Counted from the first letter of the stretch, positions 18,755 through 28,395 are shown. The stretch is 64,000 nucleotides of DNA from Paracoccus sp. MC1862 (GCF_016617715.1 NZ_CP067225.1:992001-1056000), one strand, 5' to 3'. A program made the numbers and translations. The notes: generated from the letters alone by a model not told the origin.

Positions 18755-19777
18755 TCACCCGTCGGCCACTTGCGGCTGGGGAAGCTCGGTCGCGGTGGCG
18801 GGCGTGGTCGTGCCCTGAGCCAGACCCTGCGCGGCCAGCCACTGCTCGGCGTCCAGCGCCGCCATGCAGCCCATGCCGGCGCTGGTGATGGCCTGCCGAT
18901 AGGTGTCGTCGGTCAGGTCGCCCGCAGCGAAGACGCCGGGAACCGAGGTGCGGGTGCTGCCCGGCTCGACCTTCACATAACCGCCATCGCGCAGTTCAAG
19001 CTGGCCCTTGACCAGTTCGGACGCGGGCGAGTGGCCGATGGCGATGAAGACGCCGTCGCCGCCGACCATGCGGGTGCTGCCATCCCCGGTCGAGCGCAGC
19101 AGCACGCCGGTCACGCCAAGCGGCTGGTCGGTGCCGGTGATCTCGGCAATCTCGTGGTTCCAGATGACCTCGACCTTGGGGTGCTTGAACAGGCGGTCCT
19201 GCAGGATGCGCTCGGCCCGCAGGCTGTCGCGGCGGTGGACCAGCGTCACCTTGCTGGCGAAGTTGGTCAGGAACAGCGCCTCCTCGACAGCGGTATTGCC
19301 GCCGCCGACGACGATCACCTCGCGGCCGCGATAGAAGAAGCCGTCGCAGGTCGCGCAGGCGCTGACGCCGAAGCCTTGGAAGCGGCTTTCGCTGTCCAGC
19401 CCCAGCCAGCGCGCCTGCGCCCCGGTGGCAAGGATCAGCGCATCCGCCGTCAGCCGCGCGCCGCTGTCGCATTCCAGCACGAAGGGTCTTTGCGACAGGT
19501 CGAGCCGCGTGACGGTGTCCGAGACGATCCGCGCGCCCATCTCGCGCGCATGGTTTTCCATCCGCAGCATCAGGTCGGGACCCATGACCGAGGCATCGCC
19601 CGGCCAGTTCTCGACATCGGTGGTGATGGTCAACTGGCCGCCGGGCTGGATGCCCTGAATCAGCAGCGGCACAAGCATGGCGCGGGCGGCATAAACAGCG
19701 GCGGTATAACCCGCAGGGCCGGAACCGATGATGATGAGCCGGTGATGCGTCGGCAGGGTCTCGGCGGTCTGGGTCAC
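18755..19777 (-). CDS. trxB: Thioredoxin-disulfide reductase
   Basis: This FAD enzyme passes electrons from NADPH to thioredoxin. The 340-aa protein has the N-terminal FAD site [12 protein letters not shown] (residues 17-26), the redox pair C141-A-T-C144 in the NADPH domain, the NADPH site [12 protein letters not shown], and the second FAD motif [11 protein letters not shown]. The start is a GTG (19777) with TGAGGCCCGCCC upstream. There is a short C-terminal tail beyond the family core. It is divergent from an Lrp/AsnC regulator, a neighbour pairing I recall from related genera. Confidence 0.94.
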   Translation of the reverse strand: MTQTAETLPTHHRLIIIGSGPAGYTAAVYAARAMLVPLLIQGIQPGGQLTITTDVENWPGDASVMGPDLMLRMENHAREMGARIVSDTVTRLDLSQRPFVLECDSGARLTADALILATGAQARWLGLDSESRFQGFGVSACATCDGFFYRGREVIVVGGGNTAVEEALFLTNFASKVTLVHRRDSLRAERILQDRLFKHPKVEVIWNHEIAEITGTDQPLGVTGVLLRSTGDGSTRMVGGDGVFIAIGHSPASELVKGQLELRDGGYVKVEPGSTRTSVPGVFAAGDLTDDTYRQAITSAGMGCMAALDAEQWLAAQGLAQGTTTPATATELPQPQVADG

Positions 19778-20092
19778 GGGCGGGCCTCATGGATGCGTGT
19801 TCCGCCCGAGTTAACCCCGCCCGCCCCGCGGTTCAACCGCAAGGGCCTGTGGGGCCTGGTCGGATCGCCGGACTGCCTGCTGCCTGTGCTTCACCCTTCC
19901 TTGCCGAAAGAAAAGAACTCCCTCCCCCATGTTCCAGCATTTCTGACTGGAGCCAAATACCTCCACCGGAGGCAGGCCGGACCGCACGGCCCGGTCTTCC
20001 GCAACGGCGCAAACCCTCAGGCCACGAAACAATGTTGCGAACCGAAGCTGCGGAAGATAGGAAAGCTGCGATTTCCCTTTATCGGATACATC
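19778..20092. other. trxB-lrp divergent intergenic region
   Basis: About 315 bp without a convincing gene. It contains one inverted copy of the intergenic repeat (19941-19961) running directly into a small hairpin CCTCC-ACC-GGAGG (19960-19972). TTGCGA (20036) with TAGGAA 17 bp downstream is a weak promoter candidate for the Lrp gene. Confidence 0.45.
19941..19961 (-). repeat. Copy of the short intergenic repeat (inverted orientation)
   Basis: On the minus strand it reads GGTATTTGGCTCCAGTCAGA plus one A, close to the copies at 2447 and 12436. Confidence 0.5.
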
Positions 20093-20584
20093 ATGGCTGG
20101 CGCCCGGCTGGACGACATCGACCGACGCATTCTCAAGGAACTGCAGGCCGACGGCCGAATGACGAATGTCGAACTGGCGCGCCGCGTCGGCATCTCGGCC
20201 CCTCCCTGCCTGCGCCGCGTCCGCACGCTCGAGGAGCAGGGCTTCATCCGCGGCTACCACGCCGACGTGGACCCGCGCAGCCTCGGCTTCGAGGTGCAGG
20301 TCTTCGCCATGGTCCGCCTGCACAGCCAGTCCGAACGCGACCTGACCGCCTTTGAAAGGCGTGCCCGCGAATGGGCGCTGGTGCGCGAATGCCACATGCT
20401 GAACGGCGAGATCGACTTCATACTGAAATGCGTGGCCCCCGACCTGTCCACCTTCCAGCGCTTCCTGACCGACCAGTTGACGGCGGCCGAGAACGTGGCC
20501 AGCGTCAAGACCAGCCTCGTCATCCGCTGCGCCAAGGACGAGCCGGGCGTGCCCTTCGAACTGATCGAGCGCGTCAGAGCGTGA
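20093..20584 (+). CDS. Lrp/AsnC-family transcriptional regulator
   Basis: The 163-aa protein has an N-terminal helix-turn-helix (about residues 5-55: LDDIDRRILKELQADGRMTNVELARRVGIS, then CLRRVRTLEEQGFIRGY) and a C-terminal RAM/AsnC effector domain with the usual small-molecule pocket near ALVRECHMLNGEIDF. Such regulators respond to amino acids. It is divergent from trxB, which it may control, although amino-acid targets elsewhere are as likely. Its last 11 bp overlap the convergent pgeF gene. Confidence 0.9.
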   Translation: MAGARLDDIDRRILKELQADGRMTNVELARRVGISAPPCLRRVRTLEEQGFIRGYHADVDPRSLGFEVQVFAMVRLHSQSERDLTAFERRAREWALVRECHMLNGEIDFILKCVAPDLSTFQRFLTDQLTAAENVASVKTSLVIRCAKDEPGVPFELIERVRA

Positions 20585-21356
20585 TGGCCGAGAGCAGCCG
20601 CCCGTAATCCGCCGCGCCTTCGTGCGTGGAACGGCGATAGCTGAAGAAGCGGTCGGGGTCGGAATAGGTGCAGTGGCGTGTCCATTCGGCCTCGACCTCC
20701 AGATCGCGCAGGACAGACAGGCCGAAGCCCGGCAGGTCGAACATGGGCCGTCCATTCGGCCCGCCTGCGAAGAAGCGGGCATGGCCGTCGTCCTCTGTCA
20801 GGAAGCGGTCCATGAAGTCCTCGCCGACCTCATAGGCGCGCTGGCTAATGCAGGGGCCGATGACGGCGCGGATGTCCGTGGCGCCCGCGGCCTTCATGGC
20901 GGCGACGGTTTCCTGCAGGATGCCGTCCAGCGCGCCTTTCCATCCCGCATGGGCGGCGGCGATCACGCCCGCCTCGGGGTCGGCAAACAGGATCGGCTGG
21001 CAGTCGGCGGTCAGCACCGCGATGGCGATGCCGGGGATGGTGCTGACGATGGCGTCGGCCTCGGTCATCGCCACGGCCTCAAGGTCGTCGCCTTCGGTCA
21101 GTGTCACGACCTGCGCGGAATGGGTCTGGTAGACCGTGGCCAGCCGGTCGGGGCCAACGCCCAGCGCCTCGGCCACGCGGGCGCGGTTGATGGCCACCAT
21201 GTCGCGCTGGTCCGTGGACCCTCGCCCGCAGTTCAGCCCCGAGAACAGGCCCGAGGAGGCCCCGCCCTTGCGGGTGAAGAACCCGTGGCGGATCGGCTGC
21301 AGCGAGGGGTGCGTCAGGATTTCCAGCGTCATCGGATCGTCCCGCAATTGCGTCAT
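20574..21356 (-). CDS. pgeF: Peptidoglycan editing factor / polyphenol oxidase-family protein
   Basis: This 260-aa YfiH/PgeF-family (formerly multicopper oxidase-like, DUF152) protein has the family markers HGFFTRKGGAS, VYQTHSAQV, LTADCQPILFAD and AAHAGWKGALDGI, with the conserved His and Cys residues that bind one metal. In E. coli the homolog removes misincorporated L-Ser-containing peptidoglycan precursors. The first ATG (21356) overlaps the methyltransferase stop as ATGA and is preferred for coupling; an ATG at 21332 matches the usual family start. It is last in the lgt operon, which suits an envelope role. Confidence 0.87.
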   Translation of the reverse strand: MTQLRDDPMTLEILTHPSLQPIRHGFFTRKGGASSGLFSGLNCGRGSTDQRDMVAINRARVAEALGVGPDRLATVYQTHSAQVVTLTEGDDLEAVAMTEADAIVSTIPGIAIAVLTADCQPILFADPEAGVIAAAHAGWKGALDGILQETVAAMKAAGATDIRAVIGPCISQRAYEVGEDFMDRFLTEDDGHARFFAGGPNGRPMFDLPGFGLSVLRDLEVEAEWTRHCTYSDPDRFFSYRRSTHEGAADYGRLLSAITL

Positions 21357-22456
21357 GATCGGGGGGCGAGGCCGGGCTGTCCGGCAGTCGCAGAGGCTTG
21401 GGTCGGGGCGGCGGCCGGCAAGGGCCTGAACCCCGCCGGCGGCGGAAGATGGCGCGGCCAGACGGCCATCGCCTTGAACAGGTGGCCCATCTCGGCCGCG
21501 TCGGTCAAGCGGTGAAGCGCGGCTTCAGCCCCCGCATCGCCAGCCGCGGCAAGCCGCGCCGCCCGTGCCTCGATCCCCAGGGCGCGCAACCAGTCGCCCT
21601 GCCGCTCGGGTGCGGATGCCGCAGCACCCGCCCGGATCGCCGCACCCGCAAGCGGAGCAAAATCGACATGCGCGGTCAGGTCGGCTTCCCCCGGATGGGT
21701 GAGGATGCCCTCGGGCGCGTGGCGGCGCAGCGCCTGCAGGCTGTCGCCCTTGCCGTCCCAGGTGCCGTAATCGACCACGATCGCCACGCCGCCATGCACG
21801 GCGAGGCGCTGGGCCACGGTGGACATGATGGCGGTCCCCTCGGCGCAGATCTCCCAGATCTCGCCCTCCGGCGCCGCGCGGGGCAGCGCGACCGGCGCAG
21901 CAAGCGCCAGGGTCAGCGCGCCGCTGTCGTCCAGCGTCACCATGCGCTCGGCCCAGCCACCCTCGGCGCGCTGCATCTGGCGGATCGGCAGGGCGTCGAA
22001 GAACTCGTTGGCGACCAGGAACAGCGGGATCTCGGGCAGGTCCGCGACCGAGGAAAGATGCGTGATCTCGCCCAGCCGCTTGCGCTGGACCTGCCGCAGA
22101 TGCGGCGAGGTTTCGACCAGCGTCACCCGCGCTGCATCGTGAAAGCCCGGCACCCGGCGGGTCGCCCGCAGCAGGTCCGCCATCAGCGTCCCCCGCCCCG
22201 GGCCCAGTTCCGCCAGCGTGAAGGGGGCGGGCGAGCCCTGATCCAGCCAGGCCTGCGCCAGCGCAAGGCCCACCAGTTCCCCGAACATCTGACTGATCTC
22301 GGGCGCGGTGGTGAAATCCCCTTGGGCGCCAAAGGGGTCGCGGGTGGCGTAATAGCCGTGATCCGGGTGCATGAGGCAGAGCCGCATGTAGTCGTCCAGC
22401 CCCATCGGCCCCTCGGCGGCGATCCGGCCTGCGATGATGCGGCCCAGCGGCGTCAT
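21353..22456 (-). CDS. SAM-dependent methyltransferase, MidA/NDUFAF7-like
   Basis: This 367-aa protein has the MidA (DUF185) pattern: [37 protein letters not shown] near the N-terminus and the SAM-binding [17 protein letters not shown]. In eukaryotes NDUFAF7 methylates an arginine of a complex I subunit; bacterial homologs are presumed protein arginine methyltransferases. The start (22456) overlaps the lgt stop as ATGA, and its own stop overlaps pgeF the same way. I leave the symbol blank because bacterial naming is not fixed. Confidence 0.87.
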   Translation of the reverse strand: MTPLGRIIAGRIAAEGPMGLDDYMRLCLMHPDHGYYATRDPFGAQGDFTTAPEISQMFGELVGLALAQAWLDQGSPAPFTLAELGPGRGTLMADLLRATRRVPGFHDAARVTLVETSPHLRQVQRKRLGEITHLSSVADLPEIPLFLVANEFFDALPIRQMQRAEGGWAERMVTLDDSGALTLALAAPVALPRAAPEGEIWEICAEGTAIMSTVAQRLAVHGGVAIVVDYGTWDGKGDSLQALRRHAPEGILTHPGEADLTAHVDFAPLAGAAIRAGAAASAPERQGDWLRALGIEARAARLAAAGDAGAEAALHRLTDAAEMGHLFKAMAVWPRHLPPPAGFRPLPAAAPTQASATAGQPGLAPRS

Positions 22457-23319
22457 CTCCGCAACGTCCAGAGGACGAAGCCCAGGCCCACCGCGATCAT
22501 CGGCAGCGACAGAAGCTGCCCCATGGTGATGCCCCAGACCGGCCCGCCGAGGACATGGCCCCAAGGGTTGTCAGGCGTGACGAACTGCGCGTCGGCCTGC
22601 CGGAAGAACTCGACCACAAAGCGCGCAAGCCCGTAGCCCGCGAGGAACACGCCCAGCACGAGACCGGGCCGTGCGAGGCCGCCGCGGCGGACAAGCAGAA
22701 ACAGCACCAGCCCCAGCAGCAGCCCTTCCAGCCCTGCCTCGTAAAGCTGGCTCGGGTGGCGGGCGCAGAGGCCCTCGACGCCGGGGCAGTCCTGCGCGGC
22801 CTCGCCGGGAAAGATCACGCCCCAGGGCGCATCGGTAGGACGACCCCAAAGCTCGGCGTTGATGAAATTGGCGATGCGGCCGAGGAACAGCCCCACGGGG
22901 GCCGCGACTGCCAGCGCATCGGCCAGCCGCAGGGGCGCGATGCCGTTCTTCCGCGCATAGGCCCAGGCGGCCAGCACGACGCCCAGGAAGCCGCCGTGGA
23001 ACGACATGCCGCCCTGCCAGACCTTGATGATCTCGGCCGGGTTCGCAAGGTAATAGGCTGGCTCGTAGAACAGGACGAAGCCCAGACGCCCGCCGAGGAT
23101 CACGCCGACGACGACCCAGGTCAGCAGTTCCTCGACCGCGCCGGGGCGCATGGGGGCGGTGCCGCCCCACAGATGCGGGCGGCGCATCAGCGTGGCGATC
23201 ATCCACCAGCCCAGCAGCAGCCCGACCAGATAGGCCATCGCATACCATCGCAGGGCGAATTCCCGCCCTGCGATGGTGATGGTGAAGATGTCGGGAGAGA
23301 TCTCGGGGAAAGGGATCAT
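22453..23319 (-). CDS. lgt: Prolipoprotein diacylglyceryl transferase
   Basis: This inner-membrane enzyme attaches diacylglycerol from phosphatidylglycerol to the lipobox Cys of prolipoproteins. The 288-aa protein has the usual seven hydrophobic segments, [10 protein letters not shown] with the essential His, and the Lgt signature [17 protein letters not shown]. It begins the coupled operon lgt-midA-pgeF and is divergent from ubiK. Confidence 0.95.
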   Translation of the reverse strand: MIPFPEISPDIFTITIAGREFALRWYAMAYLVGLLLGWWMIATLMRRPHLWGGTAPMRPGAVEELLTWVVVGVILGGRLGFVLFYEPAYYLANPAEIIKVWQGGMSFHGGFLGVVLAAWAYARKNGIAPLRLADALAVAAPVGLFLGRIANFINAELWGRPTDAPWGVIFPGEAAQDCPGVEGLCARHPSQLYEAGLEGLLLGLVLFLLVRRGGLARPGLVLGVFLAGYGLARFVVEFFRQADAQFVTPDNPWGHVLGGPVWGITMGQLLSLPMIAVGLGFVLWTLRR

Positions 23320-23445
23320 GGGGGCCTCGCGCGTGCCGGGGCTGCTTGGCTGCGCGTGCCGGGGGTGTCAACCGGCGCGCGGGACATTGAAGCCGGGGGC
23401 GGGGGCCGTCATATTGAGCCTACCGCCTTGCGAGAGGATTGCGCG

Positions 23446-23874
23446 ATGACCACCCACAGCAGCGGCCCAGGCCGCTTTTTCGACGATGTGTCCAAGCTGA
23501 TGACCAACGCCATGGGCGTGGCGCAGGGGGCCAAGGACGAGGCCGAGACCGCCATGAAGGGCTGGGTGGACCGCTGGCTCGCCGACCGCAACCTCGTCAC
23601 CCGCGAGGAATTCGACGTCGTGCGCGAGATGGCGATCAAGGCCCGGGCCGAGAATGCCGAGCTGCGGGCGATGATTGCGGGCATGAGCGGACAGGCAGGC
23701 GGCCCGGACAAGGATGAAGCGCCCCATGTCTCCGAGGCGGACGCGCCGGCGGGCAACATGAACCCGCCGGATGTCGGGGATGTGAACACGGGCGACGCGC
23801 CGCATGTCAGCGAGGTTGAAGCTCCGGCGGCGGACATGAACCCGCCGAAAACCGCGGATTCCGACAAGGGCTGA
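23446..23874 (+). CDS. UbiK-like (BMFP domain) ubiquinone accessory protein with duplicated tail
   Basis: The first 85 residues match the BMFP/YqiC (UbiK) family: FFDDVSKLMTNAMGVAQG, then DRNLVTREEFDVVREMAIKARAENAEL, a coiled coil that trimerises in homologs. UbiK assists ubiquinone synthesis under aerobic conditions. The 142-aa protein is longer than usual because of an acidic, Pro-rich tail made of two similar units (APHVSEADAPAGNMNPPD and APHVSEVEAPAADMNPPK). ATG 23446 was chosen because the coding start MTTHSSGPGRFFDD fits the family; upstream frames lack support. It is divergent from lgt. Confidence 0.82.
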   Translation: MTTHSSGPGRFFDDVSKLMTNAMGVAQGAKDEAETAMKGWVDRWLADRNLVTREEFDVVREMAIKARAENAELRAMIAGMSGQAGGPDKDEAPHVSEADAPAGNMNPPDVGDVNTGDAPHVSEVEAPAADMNPPKTADSDKG

Positions 23875-23984
23875 AGATAGCCCCGCAACAGGCGGACGGC
23901 AGGCTTCGGCCCGCCGTCCGCCAGAAGGCACGAACCTTGCGGCCCCGTCCTGCGTTCGGGATGCAAACCGCCTGAGGAGTCGTG

Positions 23985-24482
23985 ATGCGCGCCCTTTCCG
24001 CCACCCTAGTCCTGTTCGCCCTGCCCGCCTTTGCACAGGATTGCCAGCCCGCCGTGGATGCCGCCTGGCGCAAGGGCTTCACCGAGGGGGTCGATGCGGT
24101 GAACGCCCAGCTGGGTGCCGTCACCGCGAAGATGCAGCAGGACGTGCAGGCGCAGGTGAACGCCCAGCTTTCCCAGCTTGAGGAACGCCGCGTGCGCGAG
24201 CTGGAACAGCAGCTTGGCGCTGCACAGGCACAGGCCCTGGCCGAACAGGGACCGGTGCGGGCCGAAGGGATGCCGCAACTGCCGCCGCTGATCGTGGCGC
24301 CGGGGGGTGGGGTCGCGCCGATGCTGCCACCGGGGATGGCGGCGGCAACCGGGATCACCCAGCGCCCCGCTTCGCCCGGGGACCCCGCGGCCCTGCCTCC
24401 CGGGACGACCATCACCATCACCGATCCGCAGAAACTTCCGCCCGAGTTGTTCCGCGCGCTGATGGACTATGCCGCGCGCTGA
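23985..24482 (+). CDS. Exported hypothetical coiled-coil protein
   Basis: A 165-aa protein with a clear signal peptide (MRALSATLVLFALPAFA, cleavage before QDC). The mature part has a Gln- and Ala-rich helical stretch (about residues 45-90, coiled coil likely), a Pro/Gly-rich linker (PQLPPLIVAPGGGVAPMLPPG) and a short end ITDPQKLPPELFRALMDYAAR. ATG 23985 is preceded by GAGGAG at a good distance; a GTG one codon upstream is less likely. I do not recognise the family. It overlaps the end of the convergent HxlR gene by 16 bp. Confidence 0.7.
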   Translation: MRALSATLVLFALPAFAQDCQPAVDAAWRKGFTEGVDAVNAQLGAVTAKMQQDVQAQVNAQLSQLEERRVRELEQQLGAAQAQALAEQGPVRAEGMPQLPPLIVAPGGGVAPMLPPGMAAATGITQRPASPGDPAALPPGTTITITDPQKLPPELFRALMDYAAR

Positions 24483-24847
24483 GCCTCACGCTGATCATAG
24501 GCCGCCCGCGCCGCGTCGATGCAGTCGGCATGGGTGATCGTCCAGTCCGACAGCGCGGTGATGGGACCGAACAGGTCCTCTCCCATCGCCGTCAGCGCAT
24601 ATTCCACCTGCGGCGGCGTGCTGGGAGTCACCTTGCGGCTGACCAGTCCGTCGCGTTCGAGGTTCCGCAGCGTTCGCGTCAGCATCTTCTGCGAGATGCT
24701 GCCCAGTTCCCGCCGCAGGGCCGAGAAACGACGGGGGCCGTTCCCCAGCGCTCGCACCACCAGCAGCGTCCACTTGTCGCCGATCCGCGACAGCATCTCG
24801 CTGATGCGGTGGCAGGTGCCGCTGTCGTGAGTATCCCATGGTTTCAT
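24467..24847 (-). CDS. HxlR-family transcriptional regulator
   Basis: This 126-aa winged-helix regulator has the HxlR layout: CHRISEMLSRIGDKWTLLVVRALGNGPRRFSALRRELGSISQKMLTRTLRNLERDGLVSR, then VEYALTAMGEDL. Some members sense electrophiles or redox state through an N-terminal Cys, here the one in SGTCHRI. ATG 24847 has AGAAGG upstream; an ATG at 24871 adds eight residues. It is divergent from an NADPH-dependent FMN reductase, its probable target. TAACT (24883) and AGTTA (24913) in the gap form a loose inverted pair that could be part of an operator. Confidence 0.88.
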   Translation of the reverse strand: MKPWDTHDSGTCHRISEMLSRIGDKWTLLVVRALGNGPRRFSALRRELGSISQKMLTRTLRNLERDGLVSRKVTPSTPPQVEYALTAMGEDLFGPITALSDWTITHADCIDAARAAYDQREAQRAA

Positions 24848-24932
24848 CGAGGTGCCTTCTTGCGGGGTCATCCCCCAGTCTCTAACTGATCCGTAGTATC
24901 TTCTGGAAACCAAGTTAATCATGGAGACCACA

Positions 24933-25517
24933 ATGTCCAAGCCCAAGATCGCCGTCATCATCGGCTCGACCCGCAAGGCGCGCTTCGCGGACAAGCCTGC
25001 CGCCTGGCTGATGGAGAAGGTCAAGGACCACCCCGAGCTTGACTTCGAATTGGTCGACCTGCGCGACTATGACCTGCCCTTCTTCGACGAGGCGGCCTCG
25101 AACGCCTGGGTGCCCTCGCAGGACCCGCGCGCGGTGCGCTGGCAGCAGAAGGTGGCCGAGTTCGACGGCTATCTGTTCGTGCTGGCGGAGTACAACCACT
25201 CGATGCCCGCCTCGGTGAAGAACGCCTTTGACCAGGACTACGTGGGCTGGAACCGCAAGCCGATCGGGGCGCTGGCCTATGGCTCGATGGGCGGGGCGCG
25301 GTCGCTTGAGCATCTGCGCAACGTCGCGGTGGAATTGCAGATGGTGCCGCTGCGGAACGCCGTCCACATCGGCGGGTCCGAGTTCTTCAAGGTCTGGAGC
25401 GGCGGTCAGGATGAGCCGATCAGCGAGATCGAGGGCGTGTTGGAAGGCTCGCTGAAGGGGATGCTGGAGGAACTGGTCTGGTGGACCAAGGCGACGAAGG
25501 CGGCGCGGGAAGCCTAG
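24933..25517 (+). CDS. NADPH-dependent FMN reductase / flavodoxin-fold quinone reductase
   Basis: This 194-aa flavodoxin-like protein starts KIAVIIGSTRKARFADKPA (FMN phosphate-binding loop) and has AEYNHSMPASVKNAFD and GALAYGSMGGARS, which are conserved in the NADPH-dependent FMN reductase / azoreductase group. It probably reduces quinones or electrophiles. The start at 24933 has GGAG eight bases upstream; an in-frame ATG at 24921 lacks a site. Divergent HxlR regulation suggests induction by quinone or electrophile stress. Confidence 0.88.
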   Translation: MSKPKIAVIIGSTRKARFADKPAAWLMEKVKDHPELDFELVDLRDYDLPFFDEAASNAWVPSQDPRAVRWQQKVAEFDGYLFVLAEYNHSMPASVKNAFDQDYVGWNRKPIGALAYGSMGGARSLEHLRNVAVELQMVPLRNAVHIGGSEFFKVWSGGQDEPISEIEGVLEGSLKGMLEELVWWTKATKAAREA

Positions 25518-25521
25518 TATT

Positions 25522-25562
25522 ATAGGTGTGCAGGCTGTTTCTTAGAGACCCTGCACACCTAT
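25522..25562. repeat. Perfect 13-bp inverted repeat at the edge of an AT-rich segment
   Basis: ATAGGTGTGCAGG (25522-25534) and CCTGCACACCTAT (25550-25562) flank a 15-nt loop. It lies 5 bp after the reductase stop codon and 11 bp before the stop of the convergent AT-rich gene. It may be a bidirectional terminator without strong T-tracts, or mark an insertion boundary. Confidence 0.65.
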
Positions 25563-25573
25563 CATCTTATACA

Positions 25574-26182
25574 TCAAAATCCGGAGAAAGTCGAAAAACT
25601 CTCCACCTTTCCGCGCCATGGAATACCGGATGGAACCTTTCTGCACCCAAAATTTTGCTTTGGATTGATACTTGCAGTCGCATCTCTATGCTCAAGATAC
25701 ATCTTGGCTATATCAACTTGAGCTTTCGTGAATTCATGTCCATACTTCCTCGAGAATTCCAAAGGAGTGGCGGGAAGAGCATCATCAATCATCTGATTGG
25801 TAAACTTCAATCCATGAAAAACCAATTCACGCTCGTCAAGCGTGTTTAAACATAGGCTATAAGACTCTCCAGACCCTATTACTCGGTCACTCAAGTCGAA
25901 GGCTTCGGCGCACTCCGCGCGACTATAATCTTCATCATGCGCATACGCCAGAAACTTTACCGAAGTAATGTCCTCTTCAGAACTATTGTAAATCGTGACC
26001 TGTAGTGGATGAGATGAGCTGCACTGAGCACTTCTATACAACACCTCAATATAAACAGGCTCACCCGATCCCTTTCCGAGCACCGCCCCCAAGCTGAAAT
26101 TGAGGTGGGTATTGGCAGTCGCGGAAAGCGGAATGGCTGCGCCTAAAAGTGTCAAAAGTCCGCTCCAACGCCGAAATTTCAC
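25574..26182 (-). CDS. Exported hypothetical protein in an AT-rich segment
   Basis: A 202-aa protein starting at GTG 26182, with AGGAG at a good distance. It has a signal peptide (MKFRRWSGLLTLLGAAIPLSATA) and a mature part with four Cys residues (near QCSSS, AECAEA, YSLCLN and NFGCRK), which could form two disulfides. Base composition is clearly lower in GC than its neighbours, and codon use includes many A/T-ending codons, which points to recent transfer. I do not recognise the family. It follows cobS in the same direction, in the place where cobT might be expected. Confidence 0.75.
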   Translation of the reverse strand: MKFRRWSGLLTLLGAAIPLSATANTHLNFSLGAVLGKGSGEPVYIEVLYRSAQCSSSHPLQVTIYNSSEEDITSVKFLAYAHDEDYSRAECAEAFDLSDRVIGSGESYSLCLNTLDERELVFHGLKFTNQMIDDALPATPLEFSRKYGHEFTKAQVDIAKMYLEHRDATASINPKQNFGCRKVPSGIPWRGKVESFSTFSGF

Positions 26183-26260
26183 TCGTTCGCTCCTGTAGAT
26201 CCAAAGTATCTGCCGAATAGAGATCGGTAGTACATTGAAATAGTAGCCGCGAGCACTGAT

Positions 26261-27238
26261 TCACCCCGCCTTCGCGGCCGCACTCTCCGGCAGTTCCTCG
26301 TCGAACAGGCGCTGGTAGAACTCGGCGACCGTCTGGCGTTCCAGTTCGTCGCATTTGTTCAGGAAGGTCAGGCGGAAGGCATAGCCCACGTTGTCGAAGA
26401 TGCGGCTGTTCTGCGCCCAGCTGATGACCGTGCGGGGCGACATGACCGTGGACAGGTCGCCCTGCATGAAGGCCGTCCGCGTTAGGTCGGCCAGAGTCAC
26501 CATCTGCGCCACGCACTTCCGGCCCTTTTCGGTGTTCATCTGCGGCACCTTGGCCAGCACGATGGCGACCTCGGCGTCATGGGACAGGTAGTTCAGCGTC
26601 GCCACGAGGTTCCAGCGGTCCATCTGGCCTTGGTTGATCTGCTGGGTGCCGTGGTAGAGGCCGGTCGTGTCGCCCAGGCCCACGGTGTTCGCGGTGGCGA
26701 ACAGGCGGAAATAGGGGTTAGGCGTGATGACCTCGTTCTGGTCCAGAAGGGTCAGCTTGCCTTCGGCCTCCAGCACGCGCTGGATCACGAACATCACGTC
26801 GGCGCGGCCCGCGTCGTATTCGTCGAAGACGATGGCGGTGGGGTTGCGCAAGGCCCAGGGCAGGATGCCTTCGTGGAACACGGTGACCTGCTTGCCGTCC
26901 ACCAGCTTGATCGCGTCCTTGCCGATCAGGTCGATCCGCGACACGTGGCTGTCCAGGTTCACGCGGACGGTCGGCCAGTTCAGGCGGGCGGCCACCTGCT
27001 CGATATGGGTGGATTTCCCGGTGCCATGATAGCCCTGGATCATCACCCGGCGGTTATAGGCGAAGCCCGCCAGAATCGCGAGGGTGGTATCGGGGTCGAA
27101 CTTGTAGGTCGGGTCCAGTTCCGGCACGCGGTCGCTGCGCTCGGAGAAGCCCTTGACCTTCATGTCGCTGTCCACGCCGAAGACGTCGCGGACGTCGATC
27201 TCCTCGGTCGGTTTCGCGTTCTGCTCCAGCATGGCCAT
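26261..27238 (-). CDS. cobS: Aerobic cobaltochelatase subunit CobS
   Basis: This MoxR-like AAA+ ATPase works with CobT and CobN to insert cobalt into hydrogenobyrinate a,c-diamide in aerobic B12 synthesis. The 325-aa protein has Walker A G69-Y-H-G-T-G-K-S-T77, Walker [11 protein letters not shown] and the CobS N-terminus [14 protein letters not shown]. The start at 27238 has AAAGGGGG upstream. cobT is not next to it; an AT-rich orphan gene follows instead. B12 made here would serve the methylmalonyl-CoA mutase at 164. Confidence 0.94.
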   Translation of the reverse strand: MAMLEQNAKPTEEIDVRDVFGVDSDMKVKGFSERSDRVPELDPTYKFDPDTTLAILAGFAYNRRVMIQGYHGTGKSTHIEQVAARLNWPTVRVNLDSHVSRIDLIGKDAIKLVDGKQVTVFHEGILPWALRNPTAIVFDEYDAGRADVMFVIQRVLEAEGKLTLLDQNEVITPNPYFRLFATANTVGLGDTTGLYHGTQQINQGQMDRWNLVATLNYLSHDAEVAIVLAKVPQMNTEKGRKCVAQMVTLADLTRTAFMQGDLSTVMSPRTVISWAQNSRIFDNVGYAFRLTFLNKCDELERQTVAEFYQRLFDEELPESAAAKAG

Positions 27239-27376
27239 CGCCCGGTCCCCCTTTGGTCCATCCGGCCGGTGATGGAACATCCTTTGGCCGCGCGCAAGGC
27301 GTGATGCCCCCGCATGATCGAACCGAAACCCCGCTGCCCGCGTTCGCCAGCACGCAGGATTGCAGAAGAGGCGGGG

Positions 27377-28348
27377 ATGAGCGGGCTGATCGCATTATTG
27401 GACGACGTGGCGGGGATAGCCAAGGTCGCGGCGGCATCGGTGGACGATGTCGCAGGCATGTCCGCCAAGGCGGGGATGAAGGCCGCGGGCGCCGTCATCG
27501 ACGACGCGGCGGTGACGCCGAAATACGTCCACGGCTTCGACGCGGAACGCGAGATCCCCATCGTCTGGCGCATCGCCAAGGGCTCGATCTTCAACAAGGT
27601 GGTGATCCTGCTGCCGATCGCGCTGATCCTGTCCGAGTTCGCGCCCGGGGCGATTACGCCCCTGCTGATGATCGGCGGCGCCTATCTGTGCTTCGAGGGC
27701 GCCGAGAAGGTCTGGCACGCCATCAGCCCGCACGACCCCCACGACAGCTATGAAGGCGAGGAGGTCGGCGACCCCTGCCAGCTTGAGGAATCCAAGGTCA
27801 AGGGCGCGATCAAGACCGACTTCATCCTGTCGGCCGAGATCATGACCATCGCGCTGTCCACCATTCCGCCGGATCAGGGGCTGGTCATGCGCGCCGTGGT
27901 CCTGCTGGCGGTGGCCGTGGGGATCACCGTGGCGGTCTATGGCGCGGTTGCGCTGATCGTGAAGGCGGACGACTATGGCATGTCGCTGGCCCGCACGCGG
28001 GAAGGTTTCCTGCAGACTGCCGGACGGCGGATCGTCAAGGCGATGCCGGGCTTCATGAAGGCGCTGACCATCGTGGGGACGGCCGCGATGCTGTGGGTCG
28101 GCGGCAACATCGTGCTGCACGGGCTGGATACGCTGGGCTTCGGCCTGATGTACGACACCATCCATCACTGGTCCGATTTCGCCGCCCATGCCGTGCCTGC
28201 GGCGCAGGGCTTCGTCGGCTGGGCTGTGACGGCCTTCTTCGACGGGCTGTTCGGGCTGGCGCTGGGTCTGGCGCTGATCCCCCTGTCCAAGAACGTCCTT
28301 GCGCCGCTATGGCGCGGCGGACAAAGGATGCTGGGGCGCGAGGCATAA
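27377..28348 (+). CDS. DUF808 / YedI-like membrane protein
   Basis: This 323-aa integral membrane protein starts [27 protein letters not shown], the typical DUF808 N-terminus, followed by [20 protein letters not shown] and several hydrophobic helices. It has the [15 protein letters not shown] segment near residue 110 and the [20 protein letters not shown] segment conserved in the family. ATG 27377 has AGAGGCGGGG upstream. It is divergent from cobS. The function is unknown; the family is sometimes listed as putative transporters. Confidence 0.88.
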   Translation: MSGLIALLDDVAGIAKVAAASVDDVAGMSAKAGMKAAGAVIDDAAVTPKYVHGFDAEREIPIVWRIAKGSIFNKVVILLPIALILSEFAPGAITPLLMIGGAYLCFEGAEKVWHAISPHDPHDSYEGEEVGDPCQLEESKVKGAIKTDFILSAEIMTIALSTIPPDQGLVMRAVVLLAVAVGITVAVYGAVALIVKADDYGMSLARTREGFLQTAGRRIVKAMPGFMKALTIVGTAAMLWVGGNIVLHGLDTLGFGLMYDTIHHWSDFAAHAVPAAQGFVGWAVTAFFDGLFGLALGLALIPLSKNVLAPLWRGGQRMLGREA

Positions 28349-28376
28349 GACGCCTCCTTGACCGCCACAACGAAAA

Positions 28377-28395
28377 GGGGCGTCTTGGACGCCCC
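28377..28395. terminator. Hairpin between the DUF808 gene and csbD
   Basis: GGGGCGTC-TTG-GACGCCCC is a perfect 8-bp stem flanked by AAAA on the left, so on the minus strand it is followed by TTTT. It may assist termination in either direction. Confidence 0.5.
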
